NCBI RefSeq assembly: GCF_003101015.1
Contig: NZ_CP029206.1
Location: 248,001-312,000 of the forward strand
Direction of reading: 5' to 3'
DNA length: 64,000 nucleotides
DNA from: Actinobacillus porcitonsillarum
GTDB lineage: Bacteria; Pseudomonadota; Gammaproteobacteria; Enterobacterales; Pasteurellaceae
Shown here piece after piece: positions 9,902-18,215 of the stretch (its first letter is position 1; every line of letters begins with the position of its first letter). A program made the position numbers and the translations under genes. The notes beneath the pieces were generated by a model. That model saw only the letters and a program-made list of their open reading frames with translations, did no database searches and was not told the DNA's origin.

Positions 9902-11647
9902 TTATTGCGAAACAAGTAACACAAGCTCTTGCTTTTCTTCATCACTTAGCCCTTGTGTCCGTTCTTTGGCAATTAGAACCTCTACACGTTTTTCAACCAA
10001 TTTGGTATATAAAAAACTGAGAGTTTCAATAAATTCTTTCTCAAGATTTTCATCACTCACTAAGTGATCCCAGCCCGCCAATCGCTCTAAAATCGTGTAA
10101 TTAGGTGTATCTCGCCAATGTTCTAACAACGCGCCCATACTCACGCCAACCTGTTCACGGCAAACTTGAACAAGCTCAACAAAGAGGTCAAAACCGGCTT
10201 CATCTAATTCTTTCAGTGGCGTTAAATCCGGCACATGTTTAACCAAATCCGGATTTTGCAAGAGTAATGCAATCAACAAGCGCATCGGCGTACGTTTAAT
10301 GCCCTGTGCTTTTGGCGCTTCTTGCTTAACTTGCAAACGATTTGGCAACAAGGCTTCTAATTGGCTTGGATCCAAAATCCCCAACTTTTGCCCTAAAATG
10401 TTTCGTAAATAAACACGTAACATTTCCCCCGGGATACGGTTAATGAGAGGAATTGCCAAAGAGGCTAGTTTGGATTTTCCCTCTTTACTGGAGAGATCCA
10501 CTTGAACAAGCAGAGAATCAAATAAAAAATCACTTAACGATTTCGCATTTTCTTGCAAATAGTGCTCAAAACCTGATTTCCCCTGAGAGCGAACAAAAGT
10601 ATCCGGATCTTCCCCATCGGGTAAGAAGATAAATTTTAATTGCCGCCCATCATATAAATAAGGCAACGCATTTTCAAAAGCACGCCAAGCCGCATCACGC
10701 CCTGCTCGGTCACCATCATAACAACAGATAATCTGCTCTGTTACCCTAAACATTTGTTGAATCTGCTCACCTGTTGTGGCGGTTCCTAATGAGGCAACTG
10801 CATTTTCTACCCCAAATTGAGCAAGCGCAACAACATCCATATAACCTTCAACAACAAAGAGATATTGCGGATTTTCATCAACTTGAAGTGCCTGATACAA
10901 GCCATAAAGTTCATTACCTTTATGATAAGTCGCAGATTCAGGTGAGTTAAGATATTTAGGGCGTTCATCTCCCATGACTCGCCCACCGAAAGCAATCACT
11001 CGCCCACGTTTATCCCGAATCGGGAACATAATGCGATTGCGAAATTTATCGTAAATCCGACCGCTTTCACTTTCAGAGAGCATACCGGTATCTCGCAATT
11101 TCTGGACTTCTTCCGGATTTTTCCCAAATTTTCTTAATACGGCATCGTAAGCGTTTGGCGCAAAACCAATCTCAAAACGGGCGATAATTTCCGGCGAAAG
11201 CCCTCGTTGCTGCAAATAGCTTTGGCTAGGAATATCTTGTTGCAGATTTTGTTGATAGAACTGTGTGATCTCTGAAAGCAAACCGTATAAATCACGTTTT
11301 GCTTTATAGCCCACTTGTGGAGAACGAGAGTCAGATTGCCTCAAGTTTTCACGAGGCACCTCTAATCCATGCAAAGCCGCTAACTCTTCTATCGCTTCTG
11401 GAAATTCAAGTTTGTCATATTCCATCAAAAAACTAATAACATTCCCATGCGCTCCACAACCAAAACAGTGGTAGAACTGCTTAGAAGGGCTTACCGAAAA
11501 AGAAGGTGTTTTTTCATGATGGAAAGGACAACAAGCGTGATATTCTCTCCCCGCTTTTTTGAGTTTAACCCGATGATTGATAAGCTCAACGATGTCGGTT
11601 CTCGCAATAAGATCATCAATAAATGAACGTGGAATAGTACCTTTCAT
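9902..11647 (-). CDS. dnaG: DnaG, DNA primase
   Basis: Makes RNA primers for lagging-strand replication in partnership with DnaB helicase. The 581-residue protein has the N-terminal zinc-binding domain (C40, H43, C61, C64 in HACCPFHHEKTPSF…CFGCGAHG), the RNA-polymerase/Toprim core with FVVEGYMDV (about 265) and CCYDGDRAGRDAA, and a C-terminal helicase-interaction domain. ATG start at 11647. It follows rpsU on the same strand (128 bp gap holding a terminator-like hairpin), the first two members of the macromolecular synthesis operon; rpoD, normally third, is at 48490 on the other strand. Confidence 0.97.
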   Translation of the reverse strand: MKGTIPRSFIDDLIARTDIVELINHRVKLKKAGREYHACCPFHHEKTPSFSVSPSKQFYHCFGCGAHGNVISFLMEYDKLEFPEAIEELAALHGLEVPRENLRQSDSRSPQVGYKAKRDLYGLLSEITQFYQQNLQQDIPSQSYLQQRGLSPEIIARFEIGFAPNAYDAVLRKFGKNPEEVQKLRDTGMLSESESGRIYDKFRNRIMFPIRDKRGRVIAFGGRVMGDERPKYLNSPESATYHKGNELYGLYQALQVDENPQYLFVVEGYMDVVALAQFGVENAVASLGTATTGEQIQQMFRVTEQIICCYDGDRAGRDAAWRAFENALPYLYDGRQLKFIFLPDGEDPDTFVRSQGKSGFEHYLQENAKSLSDFLFDSLLVQVDLSSKEGKSKLASLAIPLINRIPGEMLRVYLRNILGQKLGILDPSQLEALLPNRLQVKQEAPKAQGIKRTPMRLLIALLLQNPDLVKHVPDLTPLKELDEAGFDLFVELVQVCREQVGVSMGALLEHWRDTPNYTILERLAGWDHLVSDENLEKEFIETLSFLYTKLVEKRVEVLIAKERTQGLSDEEKQELVLLVSQ

Positions 11648-11716
11648 TGTTCCTCCATTGCAAAATTTGAGAAAAATCTCACCGCTTATAAATAGATTAA
11701 AAGGGTAAAAACACTA

Positions 11717-11746
11717 AAACCGTGATTCCTAGAGGTTTCACGGTTT
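11717..11746 (-). terminator. Hairpin between rpsU and dnaG
   Basis: Inverted repeat AAACCGTGA…TCACGGTTT (9-bp stem, 12-nt loop), followed on the minus strand by a T-rich run (TTTTAGTGTTTTT). In E. coli a partial terminator at this same place lowers dnaG expression relative to rpsU. The same role is inferred here. Confidence 0.6.
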
Positions 11747-11775
11747 CAGTAAATTGGCTAAATAGCGAGAGCTAA

Positions 11776-11991
11776 TTAGTATAAACGAGTGTTACGTGCG
11801 TTTTCACGAGCATTACGTTTAGCGTGACGTTTAGCTAAAGATGCTTTTTCACGTTTACGAATTGTTGTTGGTTTTTCATAGAATTCACGAGCGCGAACTT
11901 CTGCTAAGATACCCGCTTTCTCGCAAGAGCGTTTGAAACGACGTAATGCAACGTCAAATGATTCATTTTCACGAACTTTAATTACTGGCAT
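11776..11991 (-). CDS. rpsU: 30S ribosomal protein S21
   Basis: Small, very basic 30S subunit protein near the 3' end of 16S rRNA, needed for efficient initiation. The 71 residues ([20 protein letters not shown]… ending [10 protein letters not shown]) match S21 over their whole length. A strong ribosome-binding site (GAGGTGAT) lies upstream of the ATG at 11991. First gene of rpsU-dnaG; its far side marks the border of the O-antigen locus. Confidence 0.98.
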   Translation of the reverse strand: MPVIKVRENESFDVALRRFKRSCEKAGILAEVRAREFYEKPTTIRKREKASLAKRHAKRNARENARNTRLY

Positions 11992-12068
11992 ATGCCATCA
12001 CCTCAGAAAAATATGATTAAATTAAACCGCACACTAAGTTGGCGGCATAGAACTAAAAAAGGTGGTTA

Positions 12069-12097
12069 ATTCTACCTTAGCCAAAGCTGAAAGTAAA
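12069..12097 (-). promoter_or_regulatory. Candidate rpsU promoter
   Basis: TTTACT (-35, 4/6), 17-bp spacer and TAGAAT (-10, 5/6) on the minus strand, about 80 bp upstream of the rpsU ATG. Confidence 0.5.
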
Positions 12098-12261
12098 GAG
12101 GAGAATTTATCCAGAAAAGAGCTTTATCTAAAATTTTATGGCTTTATCTTTTTATAAGAACCATCAATAATATTCTGCCACCGGATCAGGCTTTATGATT
12201 GAAACACCACTATACTTTTGCGGATTCTTGTTTCAAATTTCTCTACCATGAAAATTCTCAT
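12098..12261. other. AT-rich gap at the 3' edge of the O-antigen locus
   Basis: About 160 bp between the wbaP stop and the rpsU promoter. I see no open frame, clear terminator or tRNA here; the AT-richness matches the O-antigen side. It probably marks the recombination edge of the exchangeable locus. Confidence 0.4.
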
Positions 12262-13680
12262 TTAGTAAGCGCCACTTCGTTGCCTAACTGCATTTATTGT
12301 TTTACATAAAATCGCAATATCATTCCAAAGAGACCAATTTTTCACATACCACGAATCAAAATAAACTCGAGTATCATAATCAACATCATTTCTTCCACTG
12401 ACTTGCCATAAGCCAGTCATTCCTGGTTTTGCCATTAAATAATAGTCTACATCATCCTTATAATAAGCAAGTTCATCTTCAATAATAGGACGAGGCCCTA
12501 CAAGACTCATCTGCCCAACTAATACATTAAATAACTGAGGTAACTCATCCAAACTTGTCCGACGAATAAAATGTCCAAGCGGAGTAATACGTGGATCATT
12601 TTTCAATTTAAAATCTTTTTCCCATTCAGCTTTAGCCTCAGGGTTATTTTCCAATAACTCATTTAAAATTTGCTCTGAATTTAGCACCATTGAACGAAAT
12701 TTTAGACAAGCAAACGGCTTACCATTTTGTCCGATACGTTTATGCCCAAATAACGCATTGCCACCATCTTGCTTAATTAGAAAATAAAGTGTAATTAATA
12801 AAGGTAATAATAAAATAATTAAACTTAGTGAACCAATAATATCCATGATTCTTTTCATTATTCTAGAAGAACGTTTAGCCAAATTATTATTGACTCTAAG
12901 TAACATAACTTCATAGCTAAATAAAAAAGACATATCTGTGCTATAAAGCGGCAAACCTCGTAAAGTTGGAATAACAGAAACAGAACGGTAATATTTTTTA
13001 GAAAAATAACGCATCCACTGATCACGTAGTTCTATTTCATCTTCTTCAAGTGCAATAATAAACTGATCAGATTCCTTAGTTACTAGCTGCCAAATACCTT
13101 GACGAGTTTCGTTAATTATAGGTATACCCAACATTTTCAATTCATCAACCTGATTAAGGGCAATAAAATATTTTACATTAAATCCAAGGTAAGGCTCACT
13201 CATCAGTGCTCGATAAGCATCAATCGCATTCTTTCCACCACCAATAATAATTGTATCTTTTAAATATAATTTTGTCTTAATAAGAAGATTTTTAATTAAA
13301 ATACGGATAGTAGGAACCAGAACTAAGGTAATACCCCAACTTAACACCCATAAATAACGAGAAAAATAGAGTTTTGAAAAAGCAATCGTAGCCAATTCAA
13401 TTACTGCAATAATTATTATAGTGCGGAGAATTTCTTTTAATTCAAACCAGAATGGTTTTCGATAAGTATAGTGCCTAAGCCGAATCCAAAACCAAATCAC
13501 ACAAAAAGAAGCCAATCCCAAATGAATTAGAATGGCCTCTTGAAATTGTTCGGTAGGAAAATAACGGTTCAAATCATTCTTCCATAATTGCAAAATCCCT
13601 AATGAAAGAACAAAAGAAAAAGAAAGAGAAAAAAAATCCGTTATTCCTAAAATGTATTTACAAAACACTTGTTTTTTCAT
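12262..13680 (-). CDS. wbaP: WbaP-type undecaprenyl-phosphate hexose-1-phosphate transferase
   Basis: Initiating enzyme of O-antigen synthesis that moves a hexose-1-phosphate (galactose in classical WbaP) onto undecaprenyl phosphate at the inner membrane. An N-terminal block of about four or five membrane helices (12-130) precedes a soluble Rossmann-like domain and a further membrane segment with the catalytic domain (about 280-472): KRIMDIIGS, FGHKRIGQNG, KFRSM, RRTSLDELPQLFNVL and MSLVGPRP. I chose the ATG at 13680, which overlaps the stop of the preceding glycosyltransferase as ATGA, over a TTG six bases earlier. Last gene of the locus. The sugar specificity is not determinable here. Confidence 0.88.
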   Translation of the reverse strand: MKKQVFCKYILGITDFFSLSFSFVLSLGILQLWKNDLNRYFPTEQFQEAILIHLGLASFCVIWFWIRLRHYTYRKPFWFELKEILRTIIIIAVIELATIAFSKLYFSRYLWVLSWGITLVLVPTIRILIKNLLIKTKLYLKDTIIIGGGKNAIDAYRALMSEPYLGFNVKYFIALNQVDELKMLGIPIINETRQGIWQLVTKESDQFIIALEEDEIELRDQWMRYFSKKYYRSVSVIPTLRGLPLYSTDMSFLFSYEVMLLRVNNNLAKRSSRIMKRIMDIIGSLSLIILLLPLLITLYFLIKQDGGNALFGHKRIGQNGKPFACLKFRSMVLNSEQILNELLENNPEAKAEWEKDFKLKNDPRITPLGHFIRRTSLDELPQLFNVLVGQMSLVGPRPIIEDELAYYKDDVDYYLMAKPGMTGLWQVSGRNDVDYDTRVYFDSWYVKNWSLWNDIAILCKTINAVRQRSGAY

Positions 13681-14588
13681 TGCCAATAACCTTTATGCAT
13701 ACTCATCTTTTTACATAAGAAATAAGGTAGTTTATGCCAATTTATCCCAAATTTAAAACCTAAAAATTTGAATAATGTTGAGAATATTGCCTTAGGTATA
13801 ATAAGCGGCTGTTTTTTCCATAAAAATTTAAGCTCTGATAACACAAAACGTTTTCCTTCTCCACCCACTTTCCCAAATTTATCCTGAATCCAAGTCTCTT
13901 TTTGTTGAAAAACGCCTATATCAAAATAGCGTTTAAATTCCTCTATGAGAGAATAATTATGTGAGTGATAAACTGTCGCTTCAGCAGAATATGCCACTTT
14001 ATAACCTGCTAAAATCATTCTTGCTGCTAGATGCATATCTTCTGCTAGAATAGTATTCTCAGGAAAACCTCCCAATTCATCAAATACTGATTTACGATAA
14101 GCAGAAAAAGAATTAGACATAAATGCAGTTTTAATTCCTAAACTAGAAATATCTGCTTGTGATTTAATTTGGCTTTCAGCAGGATAATTAAATAAACGAG
14201 CATGGGTAGCTAGTAAATTGGCATCTAAATGTGGAAGTTGTCTTCCACAAACAGCTACAACTTGCTTATCGTGAAAAGGTTTAAGTAACTCTGCTAATGC
14301 AGAAGGAGACGCTAAAATTGCATCTTGAGTAAGGAATATAACAATTTCTGTTTCCTTTTCACAATATTTTATAGCTTGATTGCGTGTCCCCCCATGATTA
14401 AAATCGCATTTTGCAATTGTATGCACAAAAAAGCCCGCTTGTTCCGCCAAAATTGCTGTTTGATCTGTTGAAGATGAATCAATAATAATCACTTGTTCTG
14501 CTTTTAGTGATTGATGTTGATAAGCTTCAATCCATTTCTGCCAAAGAGAGCCAGCATTATAGGTTGGTACAATTAAAGTTATTTTCAT
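13677..14588 (-). CDS. Family 2 glycosyltransferase (rhamnosyltransferase-like)
   Basis: Cytoplasmic GT-A enzyme expected to add one sugar to the lipid-linked O-antigen. The 303-residue protein has the GT2 start ITLIVPTYNAGSLWQKWI, the nucleotide-binding IIDSSSTDQT and the acceptor-side NHGGTRNQAI and EDMHLAARMI segments common in rhamnosyltransferases. dTDP-rhamnose is made by the same locus, so rhamnose is a plausible donor, but that is inference. Its stop overlaps the wbaP start by four bases (ATGA), showing translational coupling. Confidence 0.8.
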   Translation of the reverse strand: MKITLIVPTYNAGSLWQKWIEAYQHQSLKAEQVIIIDSSSTDQTAILAEQAGFFVHTIAKCDFNHGGTRNQAIKYCEKETEIVIFLTQDAILASPSALAELLKPFHDKQVVAVCGRQLPHLDANLLATHARLFNYPAESQIKSQADISSLGIKTAFMSNSFSAYRKSVFDELGGFPENTILAEDMHLAARMILAGYKVAYSAEATVYHSHNYSLIEEFKRYFDIGVFQQKETWIQDKFGKVGGEGKRFVLSELKFLWKKQPLIIPKAIFSTLFKFLGFKFGINWHKLPYFLCKKMSMHKGYWQ

Positions 14589-14659
14589 TGTTTGCTTGTT
14601 TTAGGTGTTGTTTATCACTTTAATAAAAGTGGATACTTTTATTACGGGTAACAAAAAAA

Positions 14660-15532
14660 CTATTCAGAAATTTTACCTTTTATATTCATTATGCCATCAG
14701 AAATTGCTTTTATAAAATATCTAACATACTCTTTTTTCTTTTTAGAGAAAAGAAGAATGATAAGTTGATGTAGAAAAGAAAAAAATATTTCTCTAAAAGC
14801 CAGTAATTTAGGAAAATGTTTATATCTCAATAATAGAAAGTTATTTCTTACTCTATAATAACGTCTTAAGGGAGAGTGAACAGGGATTTTAATCCATTTT
14901 AAATCAATAAAATTATCGCCTATTGTATGCTCCATAATTGCATTTGTAACTATGAGAGTGGAGTACCCTTTATGACCAGCTCGCAAAAACCATTCAGTAT
15001 CAACATGATCAATAAAAAGTGAAGAATCCATTTTTCCAACAATGTCAAACATCTCACTTTTAACCATACTTCCTGAAGATATTGCGATATTAGTTGTAAA
15101 GTTAGGCATCTCTGGAGATGGGATAATCTTTTTCCGAATCCCCCACTGATCACATTTAATAATTTGATAAAAAAAGTTACCGTTAGGATTATGATAAATT
15201 GGTGCAGAAATATATGTATGATTATCTAAGATTGGTTGATAGAGCTTTTTGATTAGATCTTTGTTAATAACAGAATCTTGATCAAAAAAGATTATAGCCT
15301 TAGCTCCTTGAGATAAGGCTAGATCAATACCAATATTTTGGGCTTCTGCGATACCTACATTTTTACCTAATTTTCTATATAAATACCCATTTCTATCAAA
15401 ATGTAGAGATTTATTCTCTGAGTTATCAATAATAATAGGATATACATTCTGTTGAATTAATGATTCAACTAACAAAAATATATTTTCTGTTGGTTCATAA
15501 CATACAATTACTGAGAAAATATGTTTATTCAT
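14660..15532 (-). CDS. Family 2 glycosyltransferase, RfbF-like rhamnosyltransferase
   Basis: 290-residue GT2 enzyme with the pattern of bacterial rhamnosyltransferases: SVIVCYEPTENI at the N-terminus, IIDNSENKS, KNVGIAEAQNIGIDLAL, the metal-binding region AIIFFDQDSV and DHVDTEWFLRAGHKGY. It presumably adds rhamnose to the growing chain on the cytoplasmic face. ATG at 15532 overlaps the end of the upstream GtrB-like gene by 8 bp. A 71-bp gap separates it from the next glycosyltransferase. Very AT-rich like the rest of the locus. Confidence 0.8.
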   Translation of the reverse strand: MNKHIFSVIVCYEPTENIFLLVESLIQQNVYPIIIDNSENKSLHFDRNGYLYRKLGKNVGIAEAQNIGIDLALSQGAKAIIFFDQDSVINKDLIKKLYQPILDNHTYISAPIYHNPNGNFFYQIIKCDQWGIRKKIIPSPEMPNFTTNIAISSGSMVKSEMFDIVGKMDSSLFIDHVDTEWFLRAGHKGYSTLIVTNAIMEHTIGDNFIDLKWIKIPVHSPLRRYYRVRNNFLLLRYKHFPKLLAFREIFFSFLHQLIILLFSKKKKEYVRYFIKAISDGIMNIKGKISE

Positions 15533-16490
15533 CTAAGTTTTTACTAATAGCTTCCGTTGGGTAATTATTAACATCATAGGAAAGGAATGACAAAAGCAAA
15601 TGAATACCAACTAAGATAAATAAGGCCGAAATCATTATTGTACCTGTTGGTGTTTCAATATTACTAATAGCATTTGTAATCCAGTTATATAAACCAAATA
15701 TAACGCCAAATGATGTCATTAATGTACCAAAGATTAATTCTACAGAGGCAACATTGAAATCTTGTAAAAAGTATTTATAAAAAATTCTTTTAGAAAAATT
15801 TGATAAATTACCTTTTAGAAAAGGAAAGAAAATTTTACTAATTTTCAGATTAGAAACCTCATCACCATATACAGCAACCATTGGAATATCCACTACTTTA
15901 GCTGAAATAAGATTTAATCTAAATAATATATCACTTTCAAAAAAATAGCGCTTTTGAATTTTTTCTAAAGGTAGCATTTTTAATGCTTTCACACTAATTG
16001 CTGTATAGCCATTAGTCGGATCAAAAATTTTCCAATAACCAGATGATGCCTTGGTTAAAAAAGACAAGGCAATATTGCCAAAAAATCTTACTTTTGGCAT
16101 ATCTGTTACATCAGAAAGATTAAAAAATCGATTTCCTTTTGTATAATCAGCTTCGCCATTAGCAATAGGTAAAATAAACTTATCGGCTAAATGAGGATCC
16201 ATTTGGTTATCCCCATCAATTTTAACAACGATGTCCATATTATCCAATATAGCCTGCTTATAGCCAGAAATAACTGCTCCACCAACACCTTGATTTTCTT
16301 GGTGAAAAATTACTTTTATTCTTGGGTCAACAAGATGTTCTTGTACAAACTGCCCACTACCTTGATCACATTTGTCATCAACAACATAAATCACATCGAA
16401 ATAATCTGGCATCCTTGCAAGTACTTTTTCAATCTGAGCTAACACACGGAAAGTTGGGATAACTGCCGCAATTTTTTTATTTTGTAACAT
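15525..16490 (-). CDS. GtrB-like polyprenyl-phosphate glycosyltransferase
   Basis: 321-residue GT2 of the dolichol-phosphate-mannose-synthase type: AAVIPTFRVLAQIEKVL, VVDDKCDQGSG, GVGGAVISGYKQA and the DXD-like KIDGDNQMDP region, with two C-terminal membrane helices (about 240-262 and 280-305). This is the architecture of GtrB, which makes undecaprenyl-phosphate-linked single sugars on the cytoplasmic face. The next two genes upstream, a GtrA flippase and a DUF2142 membrane protein, complete a Gtr-like set. Sugar unknown. Confidence 0.8.
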   Translation of the reverse strand: MLQNKKIAAVIPTFRVLAQIEKVLARMPDYFDVIYVVDDKCDQGSGQFVQEHLVDPRIKVIFHQENQGVGGAVISGYKQAILDNMDIVVKIDGDNQMDPHLADKFILPIANGEADYTKGNRFFNLSDVTDMPKVRFFGNIALSFLTKASSGYWKIFDPTNGYTAISVKALKMLPLEKIQKRYFFESDILFRLNLISAKVVDIPMVAVYGDEVSNLKISKIFFPFLKGNLSNFSKRIFYKYFLQDFNVASVELIFGTLMTSFGVIFGLYNWITNAISNIETPTGTIMISALFILVGIHLLLSFLSYDVNNYPTEAISKNLDE

Positions 16491-16503
16491 AAATATCCTT
16501 AGT

Positions 16504-16863
16504 TTATTTATAAACCCACTTATTAGATAATATAAAAGTTACCATGGCAACGATAGGTAACGTAATAATTTTAGCTATAACAATATCAATATCAAATTGT
16601 ATTTGAATTTTTATTAAGCCTAGTGTTAATAAATAGTTTGCTAATACTACAGTTAAATATTTAACGATATTAGAGTGAGTAATGGATTTATTAAAAGTCA
16701 AGTATGTATGACAAAGGTAATTAAATATCAATCCTGCAGTAAAGGCGACAGATACAGACAAGCTCTCACTAACTAATAATAATTTGTTTAAAATATAAAG
16801 AGTTCCAACATCAATTAATGCAGAACTACAGCCAACAAATAGAAATATAATTATTTTTTTCAT
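16504..16863 (-). CDS. GtrA-family flippase
   Basis: 119-residue protein of four predicted membrane helices (about 3-23, 32-52, 66-84, 92-114), opening MKKIIIFLFVGCSSALIDVG, which fits the GtrA family (PF04138). GtrA proteins flip undecaprenyl-phosphate-sugar to the periplasmic face. It sits directly between the GtrB-like transferase and the DUF2142 protein with 13- and 3-bp gaps, supporting a functional trio. Confidence 0.82.
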   Translation of the reverse strand: MKKIIIFLFVGCSSALIDVGTLYILNKLLLVSESLSVSVAFTAGLIFNYLCHTYLTFNKSITHSNIVKYLTVVLANYLLTLGLIKIQIQFDIDIVIAKIITLPIVAMVTFILSNKWVYK

Positions 16864-16866
16864 ATT

Positions 16867-18210
16867 TTAACTAAGTAAATATCTATAATTGATGGCTGAG
16901 ATAGTAAATATACTTGAAGATATTAAAGATAGTAATACTATTATCTTGGCAAGAGATAGTTTTGATCCTCCTAAATGTAGCATATATCCAAATATTATAG
17001 CTATAGGTATAAAATATCTACCTTGAACTCCATGAATTACTTTCTCAGTAATTGGTGTCCATGTTAATAATAAAAGAAAGTATGTGAATAATACCAGGGA
17101 AAGTAACGTAAACACCTTTAAAAAAACATGTATATTCAATGAAAAGCTATTTAAGGACAATACCATAATGCAAGCCCCATAACAAAGTAATAATGTATAT
17201 TTTTCTGACGAAAGAGGAGTATCTAACCACCCTAATACACCTATAAATTGTTTTAAGTGAGAACCTATTAATTCAACAGAACTAAATGTATTAACAAAAA
17301 TTTGGATAAATTCATTTGTATGGGCTAAATAGTACTTGATTTTATCAGTAGTGCCTAATCCATCTTGAGAGAAATGTTCTCCAGAGAGGAAATTAGTATA
17401 TGAGAATAGAATCCACCCTAGTATGAAAAATATTGTTATAAAAAAGAATCTATACCCACATCTTAATTTACGATGATGACACACCATTAAAATAATTATT
17501 AGTATTGGAATTATATTAATTTTCATCGTGCAAATTATAAAGTATGTTATACAAATTAATATAAAATGGGATATTGAAAATTTACTGTCTTGATTTATAC
17601 CTCTTGAGATGAGCGATCCCAAAACTAAAGATAGAGCAAATATAATTCCATCAGGCGTTGTAGATGACATTTGAAAAATAGTCATTGGTAAAGTTAATAT
17701 GAAATATACTGCCGGTGTTATTGGATATATTTTATTTGCTACAAAAATTAGAATTAAACAAGAAAAAATCCCTATCAACTTAGATATTCTATATGAATCA
17801 TAAATTGAGAAATCTAACATATTTCCAATATATATGCCTACCGCTTGTGGAATATATGGAATAGGAAAATAAACAGCTGTGTTAACTAATGAAACATTTT
17901 GTGATTCAGAGGACCAATCTAACCTCCGAGCATCAGTTTCTAGTTCAAATGTATTTTTCTTTTCATACTTAAAAGGAAACGAATTGTACAATGATTCAAA
18001 TTGAAGTAAATTATTATCTACCCTTCCAGTCCCCTTTTTATCTAAAAAAAACTGCCCATTTGCAATAGTATATGCTCGCTCAAAATGTTTAAACTCATCA
18101 GGCGATTGAAAAGGCGGTGTCAATATAGACACCATTAAGACTACAAGTGTAAAACCAAATAAAAATAATCGGTTAAAACTATTATTCTCTAAATTAAGTT
18201 TCTTAAGCAT
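16867..18210 (-). CDS. DUF2142 polytopic membrane protein, possible GtrC-like glycosyltransferase
   Basis: 447-residue membrane protein with about ten hydrophobic helices. The first periplasmic loop has the hallmark of DUF2142 (PF09913): PPFQSPDEFKHFERAY after helix 1, with the acidic DE pair expected at a GT-C active site. It ends with LIYSIV-type helices and no soluble domain. Members occur in O-antigen and teichoic-acid loci and are thought to transfer sugars from polyprenyl-phosphate donors outside the cytoplasmic membrane. Position next to GtrA and GtrB homologues supports that here; direct function is inference. Confidence 0.75.
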   Translation of the reverse strand: MLKKLNLENNSFNRLFLFGFTLVVLMVSILTPPFQSPDEFKHFERAYTIANGQFFLDKKGTGRVDNNLLQFESLYNSFPFKYEKKNTFELETDARRLDWSSESQNVSLVNTAVYFPIPYIPQAVGIYIGNMLDFSIYDSYRISKLIGIFSCLILIFVANKIYPITPAVYFILTLPMTIFQMSSTTPDGIIFALSLVLGSLISRGINQDSKFSISHFILICITYFIICTMKINIIPILIIILMVCHHRKLRCGYRFFFITIFFILGWILFSYTNFLSGEHFSQDGLGTTDKIKYYLAHTNEFIQIFVNTFSSVELIGSHLKQFIGVLGWLDTPLSSEKYTLLLCYGACIMVLSLNSFSLNIHVFLKVFTLLSLVLFTYFLLLLTWTPITEKVIHGVQGRYFIPIAIIFGYMLHLGGSKLSLAKIIVLLSLISSSIFTISAINYRYLLS

Positions 18211-18215
18211 AATAA

